A stretch of 14,930 nt of DNA from Lachnospiraceae bacterium. GTDB lineage: Bacteria > Bacillota > Clostridia > Lachnospirales > Lachnospiraceae. Positions 6,876-14,699 of this stretch are shown one piece after another; within the stretch, counting starts at the first letter, position 1; every line of letters starts with the position of its first letter. The notes below the pieces were generated by a model, which saw only the letters and a list, made by a program, of their open reading frames with translations, ran no database searches and was not told the origin of the DNA. A program made the translations under genes and the position numbers. The stretch spans positions 1 to 14,930 of the forward strand of contig JAILIO010000295.1 in NCBI GenBank assembly GCA_024695225.1, read 5' to 3'.

Positions 6876-8225
6876 ATGGGAGACATTGTAAGTTTTAACT
6901 ATTCAAAGGCTTTGGAATTTATGGGGGAACATGAGGTCCTGAACCTGAAGAGAACGACGGAAAGCGCAAGGGACACGCTGCTTGCAAGGGACGGAGCCGG
7001 AAATGACTATTTAGGATGGATCGATCTCCCCGAGAAGTATGACAAAGAGGAATTTGCCAGGATAAAGGCTGCGGCCCAAAAGATCCGGGAGAATTCAGAT
7101 GTTCTCATTGTCATCGGCATAGGCGGTTCTTATCTCGGAGCCAGAGCCGCGATTGAAGCACTCAGGAACAGCTTCTACAACATGCAGACCAAAGAGGACC
7201 GCAAAACACCCGAGATATATTTTGTCGGGAACAATATGAGCCCCACTTATATTGCCGATCTTCTGGATCTGGTGGGAGACAGGGACTTCTCCATCAATAT
7301 GATATCCAAGTCCGGCACTACCACGGAACCCGGTATTTCCTACAGGTTCTTCAGGAAGAAGATGATCGAGAAGTACGGCAAGGAAGGCGCAAAGGAGAGG
7401 ATATTCTGTACCACGGATAAGGCAAAAGGCGCTCTCCGCCAGATGTCAGACGATGAGGGTTATGAGACCTTTGTGATACCTGACGATGTGGGGGGAAGAT
7501 ATTCCGTGCTCACAGCCTGCGGCCTGCTGCCCATAGCAGTCAGCGGAGCGGATATAGATGCGCTTATGAAGGGCGCAGCAGAACAGAGAGAGACAGTTTT
7601 AAAGGCTGCTTATGAGGAGAATCCTTCCCTTCTGTATGCAGCTGTAAGAAATATCCTTCACAGAAAGGGCAAGGCAGTTGAGATACTGGCCAATTATGAG
7701 CCCGGACTTCACTATGTTTCAGAGTGGTGGAAGCAGCTTTACGGCGAGTCGGAAGGCAAGGATCAGAGGGGCATCTATCCTGCATCCGTAGATCTGACAA
7801 CGGATCTGCACTCCATGGGACAGTTCATACAGGACGGATCCAGGGTCATGTTTGAGACGGTCATAAATGTGGAAAAGAGCCGCAGAAGCCTGATCATCCC
7901 TGAGGCAGATTCGGATCTGGACGGTCTCGGATATCTTGCGGGAAAGGAAGTCCAGTTTGCCAACGATTCCGCTATGAACGGGACCATACTGGCCCACACC
8001 GACGGAAAAGTGCCCAATCTCATGGTGAAGATTCCCTGCATGGACGAGCGCAGCATAGGCGGACTCTTCTATTTCTTCGAGTATGCCTGCGGCGTGTCCG
8101 GATATCTGCTGGGAGTAAATCCTTTCAATCAGCCCGGAGTGGAAAGCTACAAGAAGAACATGTTCGCTCTCCTCGGAAAGCCCGGTTATGAAGATCAGAC
8201 AGAAGCGCTTAAAGCAAGACTTTAA
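6876..8225 (+). CDS. pgi: Glucose-6-phosphate isomerase
   Basis: This cytoplasmic glycolytic enzyme interconverts glucose 6-phosphate and fructose 6-phosphate. From the ATG at 6876 it has 449 residues, close to the Bacillus enzyme. Sugar-phosphate isomerase motifs are present: IGIGGSYLGARA (80-91), the phosphate-binding SKSGTTTEP (144-152), the family signature GGRYSVLTACGL (206-217), the catalytic-glutamate segment GESEGK (290-295, Glu291), HSMGQFIQDG (312-321), and the C-terminal NPFNQPGVESYK (415-426) with the expected catalytic lysine. It is the first gene of an operon with leuA, the transketolase halves and rpe; its product fructose 6-phosphate is a transketolase substrate, so the neighbourhood is coherent. 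A good promoter and a strong ribosome binding site precede it. Confidence 0.97.
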   Translation: MGDIVSFNYSKALEFMGEHEVLNLKRTTESARDTLLARDGAGNDYLGWIDLPEKYDKEEFARIKAAAQKIRENSDVLIVIGIGGSYLGARAAIEALRNSFYNMQTKEDRKTPEIYFVGNNMSPTYIADLLDLVGDRDFSINMISKSGTTTEPGISYRFFRKKMIEKYGKEGAKERIFCTTDKAKGALRQMSDDEGYETFVIPDDVGGRYSVLTACGLLPIAVSGADIDALMKGAAEQRETVLKAAYEENPSLLYAAVRNILHRKGKAVEILANYEPGLHYVSEWWKQLYGESEGKDQRGIYPASVDLTTDLHSMGQFIQDGSRVMFETVINVEKSRRSLIIPEADSDLDGLGYLAGKEVQFANDSAMNGTILAHTDGKVPNLMVKIPCMDERSIGGLFYFFEYACGVSGYLLGVNPFNQPGVESYKKNMFALLGKPGYEDQTEALKARL

Positions 8226-8272
8226 AAAAGTGATCATAAAGTTGGAGGAAAAGGAAAGGAAGGATATCTGTT

Positions 8273-10276
8273 TTGAACGCATCAAAGTATATGAGGCAGT
8301 ATTTTTTGCCTCCCGACATAACTTACGACTGGGTAAAGAAAGACCATTTTGACAAGCCGCCTCTCTGGTGCTCAGTGGACCTGAGGGATGGCAATCAGGC
8401 ACTCATAGAACCCATGAGCCTGGACGAAAAGATAGAATTTTTCCAGCTTTTGGTGAGGATAGGTTTCAAGGAGATCGAAGTAGGATTTCCTGCCGCGTCC
8501 GAAACCGAGTACGCATTTATGAGGGCGCTGATAGAGCGGGATATGATACCCGATGATGTGACAGTCCAGGTGCTGACTCAGGCCAGGGAGCACATCATCA
8601 GAAAGACCTTTGAAGCTGTAAAGGGAGCCCCCAGGGCAGTTATACATCTGTACAATTCCACATCAGTGGCCCAGAGGGAGCAGGTCTTCAGGAAAAATAA
8701 GGACGAGATCCTGAAGCTGGCAGTCGACGGCGCAAAACTCTTAAAGAGGCTTGCAGATGAGACAGAGGGAGAATTCCTCTTTGAGTACAGTCCCGAGAGC
8801 TTCCATGGCACGGAAACCGATTACGCCGTGGATGTGTGCAATGCGGTGCTCGATGTGTGGAAACCCACAGCAGATCACAAGGACATAATCAATCTTCCCG
8901 CCACTGTTGAGACAGCCATGCCACATGTGTTTGCTTCCCAGATAGAGTATGCCGACAGGCATCTGAAATACAGGGACGGGGTCACCCTCAGCATACATCC
9001 TCACAACGACCGCGGATGCGGCGTGGCGGATGCCGAGCTTGCGGTTCTTGCGGGAGCAGACAGGATAGAGGGCACGCTTTTCGGAAACGGCGAGCGCACC
9101 GGAAATGTGGATATCGTCACCCTGGCCATGAACCTTTATTCCTACGGAGTGGATCCCGGGCTTGATTTTTCTGATATGACAGGCATCAGAGATGTGTACG
9201 AGCGCCTGACCGGCATGAGGGTGTACGAGAGACAGCCTTACGCAGGAGACCTTGTGTTCACTGCTTTCTCCGGATCACATCAGGACGCCATCTCCAAGGG
9301 TATGAACTTCAGAAAGGGAGACGACGACAAGGTCTGGACCGTGCCGTATCTGCCTATAGATCCGGTGGACATAGGACGCACCTACGATTCCGATGTCATC
9401 AGGATAAACAGCCAGTCCGGAAAGGGTGGCATTTCCTATATCCTCAAGGAGAACTTCAGCATATCCCTTCCGGAAAAGATGCGGGAACAGGTGGGATACA
9501 CTGTGAAACATGTTTCGGATGTGGAACACAGGGAGCTTTCTCCCAGGCTGGTCTACGATATCTTTTCCAAGGAATATATCGAACCCATGCCCTATTTCAA
9601 TATACCGGAGTGCCACTTCCGCCAGGAGAACGGCATAATGGCAGAGACCACCATAGCCTCCGGCGAAAGGACCGCCATAGTGGACGCCTCCGGAAACGGA
9701 CGTCTGGACGCGGTCAGCAACACCATAAAACAGTACTTCGGAGTGACATATGAGCTGTCGGTGTACGAGGAGCATGCCCTTTCCCATGGATCGGCGTCAA
9801 AGGCCATGGCTTATGTGGGCATAACCAGCCGCGGATATATGTACTGGGGCGCCGGTATGGACGAGGATATAATCAAAGCCTCCATACGCGCACTGACCGT
9901 GGCTGTGAACAAGCTTCCCGCCATCACAGGCCGGGCGTATTCCGCCACCAACGACAGGCTGGAAGCCATCATGGAATATATCCAGAACAATTACAGGACA
10001 GTCACTCTTGGAAGTCTGGCCAGGGAGTTCCACCTCTCTGAGCCCTACATTTCCAAATATATAAAAGACAAGTCCGGAAAAACCTTTGTCGCCCAGGTGG
10101 CCAGGATCAGGATGAAGAAGGCCAGGACCCTTTTGAGGACCAGCGATCTGAAGGTGGACGAGATAGCAGACCAGACAGGGTACCAGAACGTCGAGCATTT
10201 TAACAGGACGTTTAAAAAAACATTTGGCATGACTCCTCTGCAGTACCGGGTGTCAAGCCGTAATTCAACCGAATAA
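8273..10276 (+). CDS. leuA: 2-isopropylmalate synthase (type 2) fused to an AraC-type DNA-binding domain
   Basis: This 667-residue protein joins an enzyme of leucine synthesis to a transcription-factor domain. LeuA condenses acetyl-CoA with 2-ketoisovalerate. The catalytic barrel has VDLRDGNQALIEP (35-47), the metal-binding HPHNDRG (242-248), GTLFGNGERTGN (267-278), FSGSHQDAISKG (332-343) and GRTYDSDVIRINSQSGKGG (368-386), matching the type 2 (Mycobacterium-like) subfamily. Residues about 440-550 fit the LeuA dimer domain, which binds leucine. From about 560 to 659 there is a full AraC-family double helix-turn-helix: TLGSLAREFHLSEPYISKYI (578-597), RIRMKKARTLL (611-621) and KVDEIADQTGYQNVEHFNRT (627-646), ending FGMTPLQYR. 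No stop or frame change separates the parts. The start is TTG at 8273 with AGGAAGGA at 8257-8264; ATG 8291 has no such site. Catalytic activity and DNA binding are both predicted. I know of no characterised protein with this layout. Confidence 0.93.
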   Translation: MNASKYMRQYFLPPDITYDWVKKDHFDKPPLWCSVDLRDGNQALIEPMSLDEKIEFFQLLVRIGFKEIEVGFPAASETEYAFMRALIERDMIPDDVTVQVLTQAREHIIRKTFEAVKGAPRAVIHLYNSTSVAQREQVFRKNKDEILKLAVDGAKLLKRLADETEGEFLFEYSPESFHGTETDYAVDVCNAVLDVWKPTADHKDIINLPATVETAMPHVFASQIEYADRHLKYRDGVTLSIHPHNDRGCGVADAELAVLAGADRIEGTLFGNGERTGNVDIVTLAMNLYSYGVDPGLDFSDMTGIRDVYERLTGMRVYERQPYAGDLVFTAFSGSHQDAISKGMNFRKGDDDKVWTVPYLPIDPVDIGRTYDSDVIRINSQSGKGGISYILKENFSISLPEKMREQVGYTVKHVSDVEHRELSPRLVYDIFSKEYIEPMPYFNIPECHFRQENGIMAETTIASGERTAIVDASGNGRLDAVSNTIKQYFGVTYELSVYEEHALSHGSASKAMAYVGITSRGYMYWGAGMDEDIIKASIRALTVAVNKLPAITGRAYSATNDRLEAIMEYIQNNYRTVTLGSLAREFHLSEPYISKYIKDKSGKTFVAQVARIRMKKARTLLRTSDLKVDEIADQTGYQNVEHFNRTFKKTFGMTPLQYRVSSRNSTE

Positions 10277-10289
10277 GGAAGGAGAAGAC

Positions 10290-11123
10290 ATGACGGAACT
10301 CGAACTGAAAAAAACCGCTGTAAAAGTCAGACGCGGCATCATCGAGGGAGTATACGGAGCCCAGGCCGGACACCCGGGCGGGTCACTCTCTGCTGCTGAC
10401 ATTCTGACTTGCCTGTATTTCGATGAGATGAGGAACCTTGACCCCAAGGATCCCAAAAAGAAGGACAGGGACAGATTTGTTCTCTCAAAGGGACATGCCG
10501 CGCCGGGACTGTACGCGACCCTGGCAAATAAGGGCTACTTCCCCGTGGAGGATCTGCCCACTCTTCGTCACCTGAATTCCTATCTTCAGGGACACCCCAA
10601 TATGAATGAGGTCCCCGGTGTGGATATGTCCACCGGTTCTCTTGGACAGGGCATCTCGGCAGCAGTTGGAATGGCTGTCGCAGGCAAGATGGACAATGCA
10701 TCCTACAGGGTATACGCTCTGACCGGAGACGGAGAACTCCAGGAAGGACAGCTCTGGGAGGCTTCAATGTTCGCAGGGGCTCACAATCTCGACAATTTCT
10801 GCGTGATAGTCGACAACAACAATTATCAGATAGACGGCGCCATATCAGATGTGTGCTCACCCTATCCCATCGACAAGAAATTCGAGGCCTTCAACTTCCA
10901 TGTGATCAATATCGACGGCCATGATTTCTCACAGATGAAGAAGGCTTTTGCAGAGGCCAGGGAGACAAAGGGCATGCCCACAGCCATAATCGCAAAGACC
11001 ATAAAGGGCAAGGATATCTCCTACATGGAAAATCAGGCGGGCTGGCATGGCAAGGCTCCCAACAAGGAACAGTATGACATTGCAATGCAGGATCTGGACA
11101 AAGTAGATCAGGCACTTGGATAA
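10290..11123 (+). CDS. Transketolase, N-terminal (thiamine diphosphate-binding) subunit
   Basis: This is the first half of a split transketolase, 277 residues long; with the next gene it should form the enzyme that moves two-carbon units between sugar phosphates in the non-oxidative pentose phosphate pathway. Visible motifs are AGHPGGSLS (26-34), LSKGHAAPGLY (65-75), STGSLGQGISAAVG (114-127), and the thiamine diphosphate/Mg motif beginning GDGELQEGQLWEA (146-158) and ending DNNN (175-178). The ATG has AAGGAG at 10279-10284, 5 bases upstream. It starts 13 bases after leuA and ends 12 bases before the partner's preferred start. Two-gene transketolases are common in Clostridia and archaea, so this is not a broken gene. 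Confidence 0.96.
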   Translation: MTELELKKTAVKVRRGIIEGVYGAQAGHPGGSLSAADILTCLYFDEMRNLDPKDPKKKDRDRFVLSKGHAAPGLYATLANKGYFPVEDLPTLRHLNSYLQGHPNMNEVPGVDMSTGSLGQGISAAVGMAVAGKMDNASYRVYALTGDGELQEGQLWEASMFAGAHNLDNFCVIVDNNNYQIDGAISDVCSPYPIDKKFEAFNFHVINIDGHDFSQMKKAFAEARETKGMPTAIIAKTIKGKDISYMENQAGWHGKAPNKEQYDIAMQDLDKVDQALG

Positions 11124-11124
11124 G

Positions 11125-11129
11125 GGAGG
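11125..11129 (+). promoter_or_regulatory. Ribosome binding site deciding the second transketolase start
   Basis: GGAGG lies 6 bases before ATG 11136, but only 3 before ATG 11133 and none before GTG 11130, all in the same frame. The spacing favours 11136. Confidence 0.6.
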
Positions 11130-11135
11130 GTGATG

Positions 11136-12080
11136 ATGGATATAGTAAAGAAAGCGACCAGAGAAGGTTACGGCGACGCCCTGGTGAAATGGGCGGATGA
11201 ATTCCCGGATATGGTGGTGCTGGATGCAGACCTTGCAGGTTCCACAAAGACCGGGCAATTCAAAAAAGTTCACCCTGAGAGATTCGTGGACTGTGGAGTT
11301 GCAGAAGCTGATATGACAGGTATCGCAGCAGGACTGGCTACCACCGGAAAGATCCCGGTCATCAGTTCCTTCGCAGTTTTTGCCACCGGCAGAAACTATG
11401 ACCAGATCAGGAACTCCGTGGCATATCCCAGACTCAACGTGAAGATCGGCGGCACACATGCCGGAGTCACTGTGGGTGAGGATGGCGCGTCCCACCAGGC
11501 TCTCGAGGACATAGCCCTCATGAGAGCTCTTCCGGGAATGACAGTCATTTCCCCTGCAGACTATGCCGAGTCCATTGAGGTGGTAAAGGCGGCTCTCCAG
11601 CACGACGGCCCTGTATATATGCGTTTTGGAAGGGCTGCTGTGCCGGTGGTCACCGACAAGCTTCCCGGATATAAGTTTGAACTGGGAAAGGGCTCCGTCA
11701 TAAAGGAAGGCAAGGATGTGACCATATTCGCCACCGGTATCCTGGTGGCCGCGGCCATGGATGCGGCAGAGATGCTGAAGGATGCGGGGATCGATGCCGA
11801 GATCATAAACATTGCTACCATAAAGCCCATCGACAGGGAACTGGTGGTCCGTTCCGCCAGGAAGACCGGGATGGTTGTGACTGCTGAAGAGCACAGCATC
11901 ATCGGCGGTCTTGGAAGCGCAGTGTGTGAAGTACTTTCCGAAGAAGCTCCCACAAAGGTATACAGGATAGGCGTCAGGGATGAGTTTGGTGTGTCCGGAA
12001 GCGCAGGGGATCTGATAAAGAAGTACGGATTTGACGGACAGGGAGTTTGCGACTCCGTGAGGAAGTTCCTCGGAAAGTAA
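11136..12080 (+). CDS. Transketolase, C-terminal (pyrimidine-binding) subunit
   Basis: This is the second half of the split transketolase, 314 residues from ATG 11136 (in-frame ATG 11133 and GTG 11130 are alternatives two residues or less away). It contains the pyrimidine-binding domain with the glutamate that activates thiamine diphosphate, Glu57 in CGVAEADMTGIAAGLA (53-68). The loop GEDGASHQALEDIALMRALPGM (114-135 region) and the C-terminal transketolase domain (about 190-310, with EEHSIIGGLGSAV) follow. The paired N-terminal subunit is immediately upstream and the proteins should form a heteromeric enzyme. rpe follows 8 bases after the stop. The E1 beta subunit of a keto-acid dehydrogenase or DXP synthase was considered, but the paired upstream half and the pentose phosphate neighbours support transketolase. 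Confidence 0.95.
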   Translation: MDIVKKATREGYGDALVKWADEFPDMVVLDADLAGSTKTGQFKKVHPERFVDCGVAEADMTGIAAGLATTGKIPVISSFAVFATGRNYDQIRNSVAYPRLNVKIGGTHAGVTVGEDGASHQALEDIALMRALPGMTVISPADYAESIEVVKAALQHDGPVYMRFGRAAVPVVTDKLPGYKFELGKGSVIKEGKDVTIFATGILVAAAMDAAEMLKDAGIDAEIINIATIKPIDRELVVRSARKTGMVVTAEEHSIIGGLGSAVCEVLSEEAPTKVYRIGVRDEFGVSGSAGDLIKKYGFDGQGVCDSVRKFLGK

Positions 12081-12088
12081 AATAACTG

Positions 12089-12799
12089 ATGGAAAACAAC
12101 TTAAAATCAAAAAAGATAAAAAGTTTTCCGGGTATCGCTCCCCTTCTGGCTCCTTCCATCCTGGCGGCAGATTTTATGAAGCTGGGAACACAGATAGAAG
12201 CCCTGAAGGATAACGGAGTTCATTACGTGCATTTCGATGTGATGGACGGCCATTTTGTGCCGTCCATCTCTTTCGGAGTGCCGGTGCTGTCCTCCGTGAG
12301 AAAAGACCCGGACCTGTTTATTGATGCCCATTTGATGATCGAAAATCCCGATAAATATATTTCCGTATTTGCGGATGGGGGAGCAGATCTGATAACCATT
12401 CATGCAGAGGCATCAAATGATCTGTTTTCCGATATCGCACACATCCATGAATGTGGATGTCTGGCCGGACTGTCCATAAAACCGGGGACACCGGTTACGG
12501 ATGTGCTCCCTTACATCGACGATCTGGATCTGATCCTGGTGATGACCGTGGAACCGGGGTTTGGCGGACAGGCTTATATCGAAGAATCCGACCAGCGGAT
12601 ACGGGAGATACGGAAGATAAGGGATGAGGCCGGAGTATCATGCCTGATCCAGGTGGATGGCGGCATAAAAGCAGAAAATGTGGACAGAGTGCTTAAAGCG
12701 GGCGCAGAGGTCATAGTGGCCGGAACAGCTGTGTTCGGGGAAGATATCGCCGGAAACATCAATAAATTCAATGAAGCTTTCAAAAAGTTTTGTGACTGA
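12089..12799 (+). CDS. rpe: Ribulose-phosphate 3-epimerase
   Basis: This enzyme interconverts ribulose 5-phosphate and xylulose 5-phosphate, the ketose donor for the transketolase encoded just upstream. The 236 residues form a TIM barrel with family motifs: LLAPSILAADF (19-29), the metal and catalytic segment HFDVMDGHFVPSISFG (48-63, with His48 and Asp50), His81 in DAHLMIENP, MTVEPGFGGQ (152-161, hinge loop), and QVDGGI (188-193, with Asp190). About 17 extra residues, rich in Lys and Asn, precede the usual start of the fold. The ribosome binding site is weak (GGAAAG at 12072-12077, spacer about 11), so translation may depend on coupling to the transketolase stop 8 bases upstream. A hairpin follows at 12805-12835. 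Confidence 0.96.
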   Translation: MENNLKSKKIKSFPGIAPLLAPSILAADFMKLGTQIEALKDNGVHYVHFDVMDGHFVPSISFGVPVLSSVRKDPDLFIDAHLMIENPDKYISVFADGGADLITIHAEASNDLFSDIAHIHECGCLAGLSIKPGTPVTDVLPYIDDLDLILVMTVEPGFGGQAYIEESDQRIREIRKIRDEAGVSCLIQVDGGIKAENVDRVLKAGAEVIVAGTAVFGEDIAGNINKFNEAFKKFCD

Positions 12800-12804
12800 T
12801 CATT

Positions 12805-12835
12805 AAAGGACAGCCGGCGATCCGGTGGTCCTTTT
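12805..12835 (+). terminator. Terminator-like hairpin after rpe
   Basis: AAAGGAC (12805-12811) pairs with GTCCTTT (12828-12834), and GCCGG (12813-12817) with CCGGT (12822-12826, one G-T wobble), around a CGAT loop with one A-G mismatch. The T-run is only TTTT and mostly inside the stem, so termination is probably partial. It lies 9 bases before the ribosome binding site of the next gene. Confidence 0.55.
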
Positions 12836-12843
12836 CAAAAGAC

Positions 12844-12848
12844 AGGAG
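12844..12848 (+). promoter_or_regulatory. Ribosome binding site pointing to an ATA start
   Basis: AGGAG is 7 bases before ATA 12856, a normal distance. No comparable site precedes TTG 12877, the first conventional start codon in this frame. Confidence 0.55.
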
Positions 12849-12855
12849 AAGCGAC

Positions 12856-13881
12856 ATAAAGAAGATCAGCGTCATATTGCCTTGCTACAATGTGGAGAGG
12901 TACGTCGACCGTCTCTTCATTTCCCTGGAGGCCCAGACCATAGGTTTTTCGTCACTTGAGATCATCTGTGTAAACGATGGTTCTACTGACGGCACTCTTG
13001 AAAAGCTGAGCAAATGGGAGCAGAAATACCCGGACAATGTGGTGCTGGTGCCGCTTCCCGAAAATGTCAGGATGGGAACCTGCAGAAATCTCGGGGTCAA
13101 AATGGCTTCTGCGGATCACATAGCCTTTATTGACTCGGATGACTGGGTGGAAAAAAACTATCTGGAGAGGCTGTATGAAACTGCCCTGACTTACGATCTG
13201 GACCTGGTTGAGTGCGGCATGATACGAGATGCCGCCGAGGAGATCACATATCTGAATGAACCGGAAGGCGCAGTGGATGTCATAAGGCTTTCCGGGGTTG
13301 CCGACCGGAAAAAACTGTTTCACATGAAACGTGTCACCAACAGCCCGGTGTCAAAGATCATCAGAAAAGAGTTTCTGCTCAGGAATGAGATATTCTTTTC
13401 GGAAGGTATCATATACGAGGACTCCTACTGGGGGATACTCCTGAATCTGTACCTGGAAAATGCGGGCATAATGCCTGACAGGCTTTATCATTATTGTGTA
13501 AATGAACGCTCCGTGGTCCTGACAAAAAACACAGACAACAATGTGGATCTCATAACCAACCAGATCATGATCTGGGAGGAGGTTGAGAGACGGGGGCTGA
13601 TGGAGGATTACAGGGATGAGATGGAGATGGAGCATGTCTACTCCTGCGCCCTCATTTTCTGGAAAATGCTTGTGTACAGATATGACGATCCTCCTTATTC
13701 TTTCTATCGTCTGCTTTGCGCGGTTGTCAGAAGCCGTGTGCCGGATATAATGAATAATCCTTATATTCTTGCGGGTGAACTGCAGGAGAAATATATGCTT
13801 CTTTTGGAGAGCTGCCTGAACCCGCTGCCAAAAAATGAATTCCGTAAGTTTGCGGAAAAAGTCAGAGAATTAGGACTTTAA
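12856..13881 (+). CDS. Family 2 glycosyltransferase
   Basis: This inverting GT-A fold glycosyltransferase probably uses a nucleotide sugar to build a cell-surface polysaccharide; donor and acceptor cannot be read from the sequence. Counting from ATA 12856 (341 residues), the nucleotide-binding strand KKISVILPCYNVERYVDRL is at 2-20, CVNDGSTDGTLEKL at 38-51, and the metal-binding FIDSDDWV at 91-98 contains the DXD motif. The C-terminal half is all-helical looking, with no clear membrane segment, so the protein is likely cytoplasmic or membrane-peripheral. The first conventional start, TTG 12877 (334 residues), would delete most of the first beta strand and lacks a ribosome binding site; ATA 12856 has one. 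No promoter fits between the rpe hairpin and this gene, so it likely depends on read-through. A LytTR regulator gene follows 32 bases later. Confidence 0.88.
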   Translation: MKKISVILPCYNVERYVDRLFISLEAQTIGFSSLEIICVNDGSTDGTLEKLSKWEQKYPDNVVLVPLPENVRMGTCRNLGVKMASADHIAFIDSDDWVEKNYLERLYETALTYDLDLVECGMIRDAAEEITYLNEPEGAVDVIRLSGVADRKKLFHMKRVTNSPVSKIIRKEFLLRNEIFFSEGIIYEDSYWGILLNLYLENAGIMPDRLYHYCVNERSVVLTKNTDNNVDLITNQIMIWEEVERRGLMEDYRDEMEMEHVYSCALIFWKMLVYRYDDPPYSFYRLLCAVVRSRVPDIMNNPYILAGELQEKYMLLLESCLNPLPKNEFRKFAEKVRELGL

Positions 13882-13913
13882 AAGAATAGAGGAGCAGATG
13901 GGAGGGAAGCAAC

Positions 13914-14639
13914 GTGCTGAAGGCAGCATTGTGCCTTGAGGACGCTGAGCATTGCTGTAAAGTGATCGAAGAGATCGGGGAGTATTACAGAGAAACCGGA
14001 AGAGAAAAACAATTCGGCAAGCTGATAACGGATATATATCACACATCGGACTCATTTCTAAAATCCCGGAAGACTTATGACCTGGTGCTGCTTGAGACCT
14101 TTCTGGAAGGGGGCATCGGGGTTGCAGTCGGAATGCGGATCTGGAAGGAAAATAAAAACACAAGGGTGATCCTCATAAGAGATAATGAGGACGCTGTCAG
14201 TATCATAAACAAAACACACTGTTTCGGGATATTGGACAGGGGAAATGAAGGCGGTCTCAGGAGTCTCCTGGACGAATATTTCCTGACTTTGGAACAGGAG
14301 CCGGAAAACAGGATCCTCCAGTTCAGATCTGATGAGGGTCAATTATATAAACTGGCTCCCGGGGATATCATGTATGCCTGTACGGAACCCGTGAAAAGAA
14401 ACCGGGTGGTGCTGAAACTCTCCGGAGAAGAGGGAAGTCTTCTGGTCATGGGGAAGTTTACCGGGCTGTCTGAGGAACTAGAGCGCTGTGGTTTTCTCAA
14501 TATATCCAGGAACTGCTCCGTTAATCCAACATTTATCAGTTTTATGGAAAAGGACAGCATAATGATGAAAAACGGGATACTCCTTCCCGTTCCCCGAAGA
14601 AGGGTGGCTCAGATAAGGAAAACTCTGGATGAGAGATAG
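13914..14639 (+). CDS. LytTR-family DNA-binding regulator with degenerate receiver domain
   Basis: This 241-residue protein has the layout of LytR/AlgR response regulators. The N-terminal 123 residues match a receiver in length and pattern, but its key residues are altered: the strand ending in the phospho-acceptor reads YDLVLLETF, with Glu61 in place of Asp; the expected Thr/Ser position reads LIRDN (87-91) and the conserved Lys is replaced near GILDRG (105-110). Residues about 134-241 are a LytTR DNA-binding domain, clear in NISRNCSVNPTFISFMEKD (196-214), LKNG-like MKNGILLPVPRRR (218-230) and the closing helix. The start is GTG 13914, with GGAGGG at 13901-13906 and a 7-base spacer. It probably regulates by means other than histidine-kinase phosphorylation. 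The upstream glycosyltransferase suggests surface polysaccharide control, which is inference only. No sensor kinase is next to it. Confidence 0.85.
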   Translation: MLKAALCLEDAEHCCKVIEEIGEYYRETGREKQFGKLITDIYHTSDSFLKSRKTYDLVLLETFLEGGIGVAVGMRIWKENKNTRVILIRDNEDAVSIINKTHCFGILDRGNEGGLRSLLDEYFLTLEQEPENRILQFRSDEGQLYKLAPGDIMYACTEPVKRNRVVLKLSGEEGSLLVMGKFTGLSEELERCGFLNISRNCSVNPTFISFMEKDSIMMKNGILLPVPRRRVAQIRKTLDER

Positions 14640-14699
14640 CCCATTTCCTAGGGTTCTTTCATGAACAATAGCTGAAAAACGAATAGGTCAGGATTTAAT

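Noticed and set aside
8226..8272. T-box or leucine riboswitch/attenuator ahead of leuA
   Set aside because: The gap is only 47 bases, purine-rich, with no stem or T-box sequence.
9971..10276. A separate AraC-like gene starting at an internal ATG (9971) in leuA
   Set aside because: No clear ribosome binding site precedes it, and the start would cut into the DNA-binding domain's first helix; the fusion reading is simpler. A second internal product is not excluded.
10290..12080. Transketolase broken by a frameshift
   Set aside because: Each half has its own start and ribosome binding site, and two-subunit transketolases are normal in Clostridia.
10929..12110. A long open frame (393 codons) on the minus strand opposite the transketolase genes
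   Set aside because: It is exactly antisense to two strongly supported genes, has no ribosome binding site or recognisable domain, and is rich in Cys and His as expected of a mirror frame in this codon usage.
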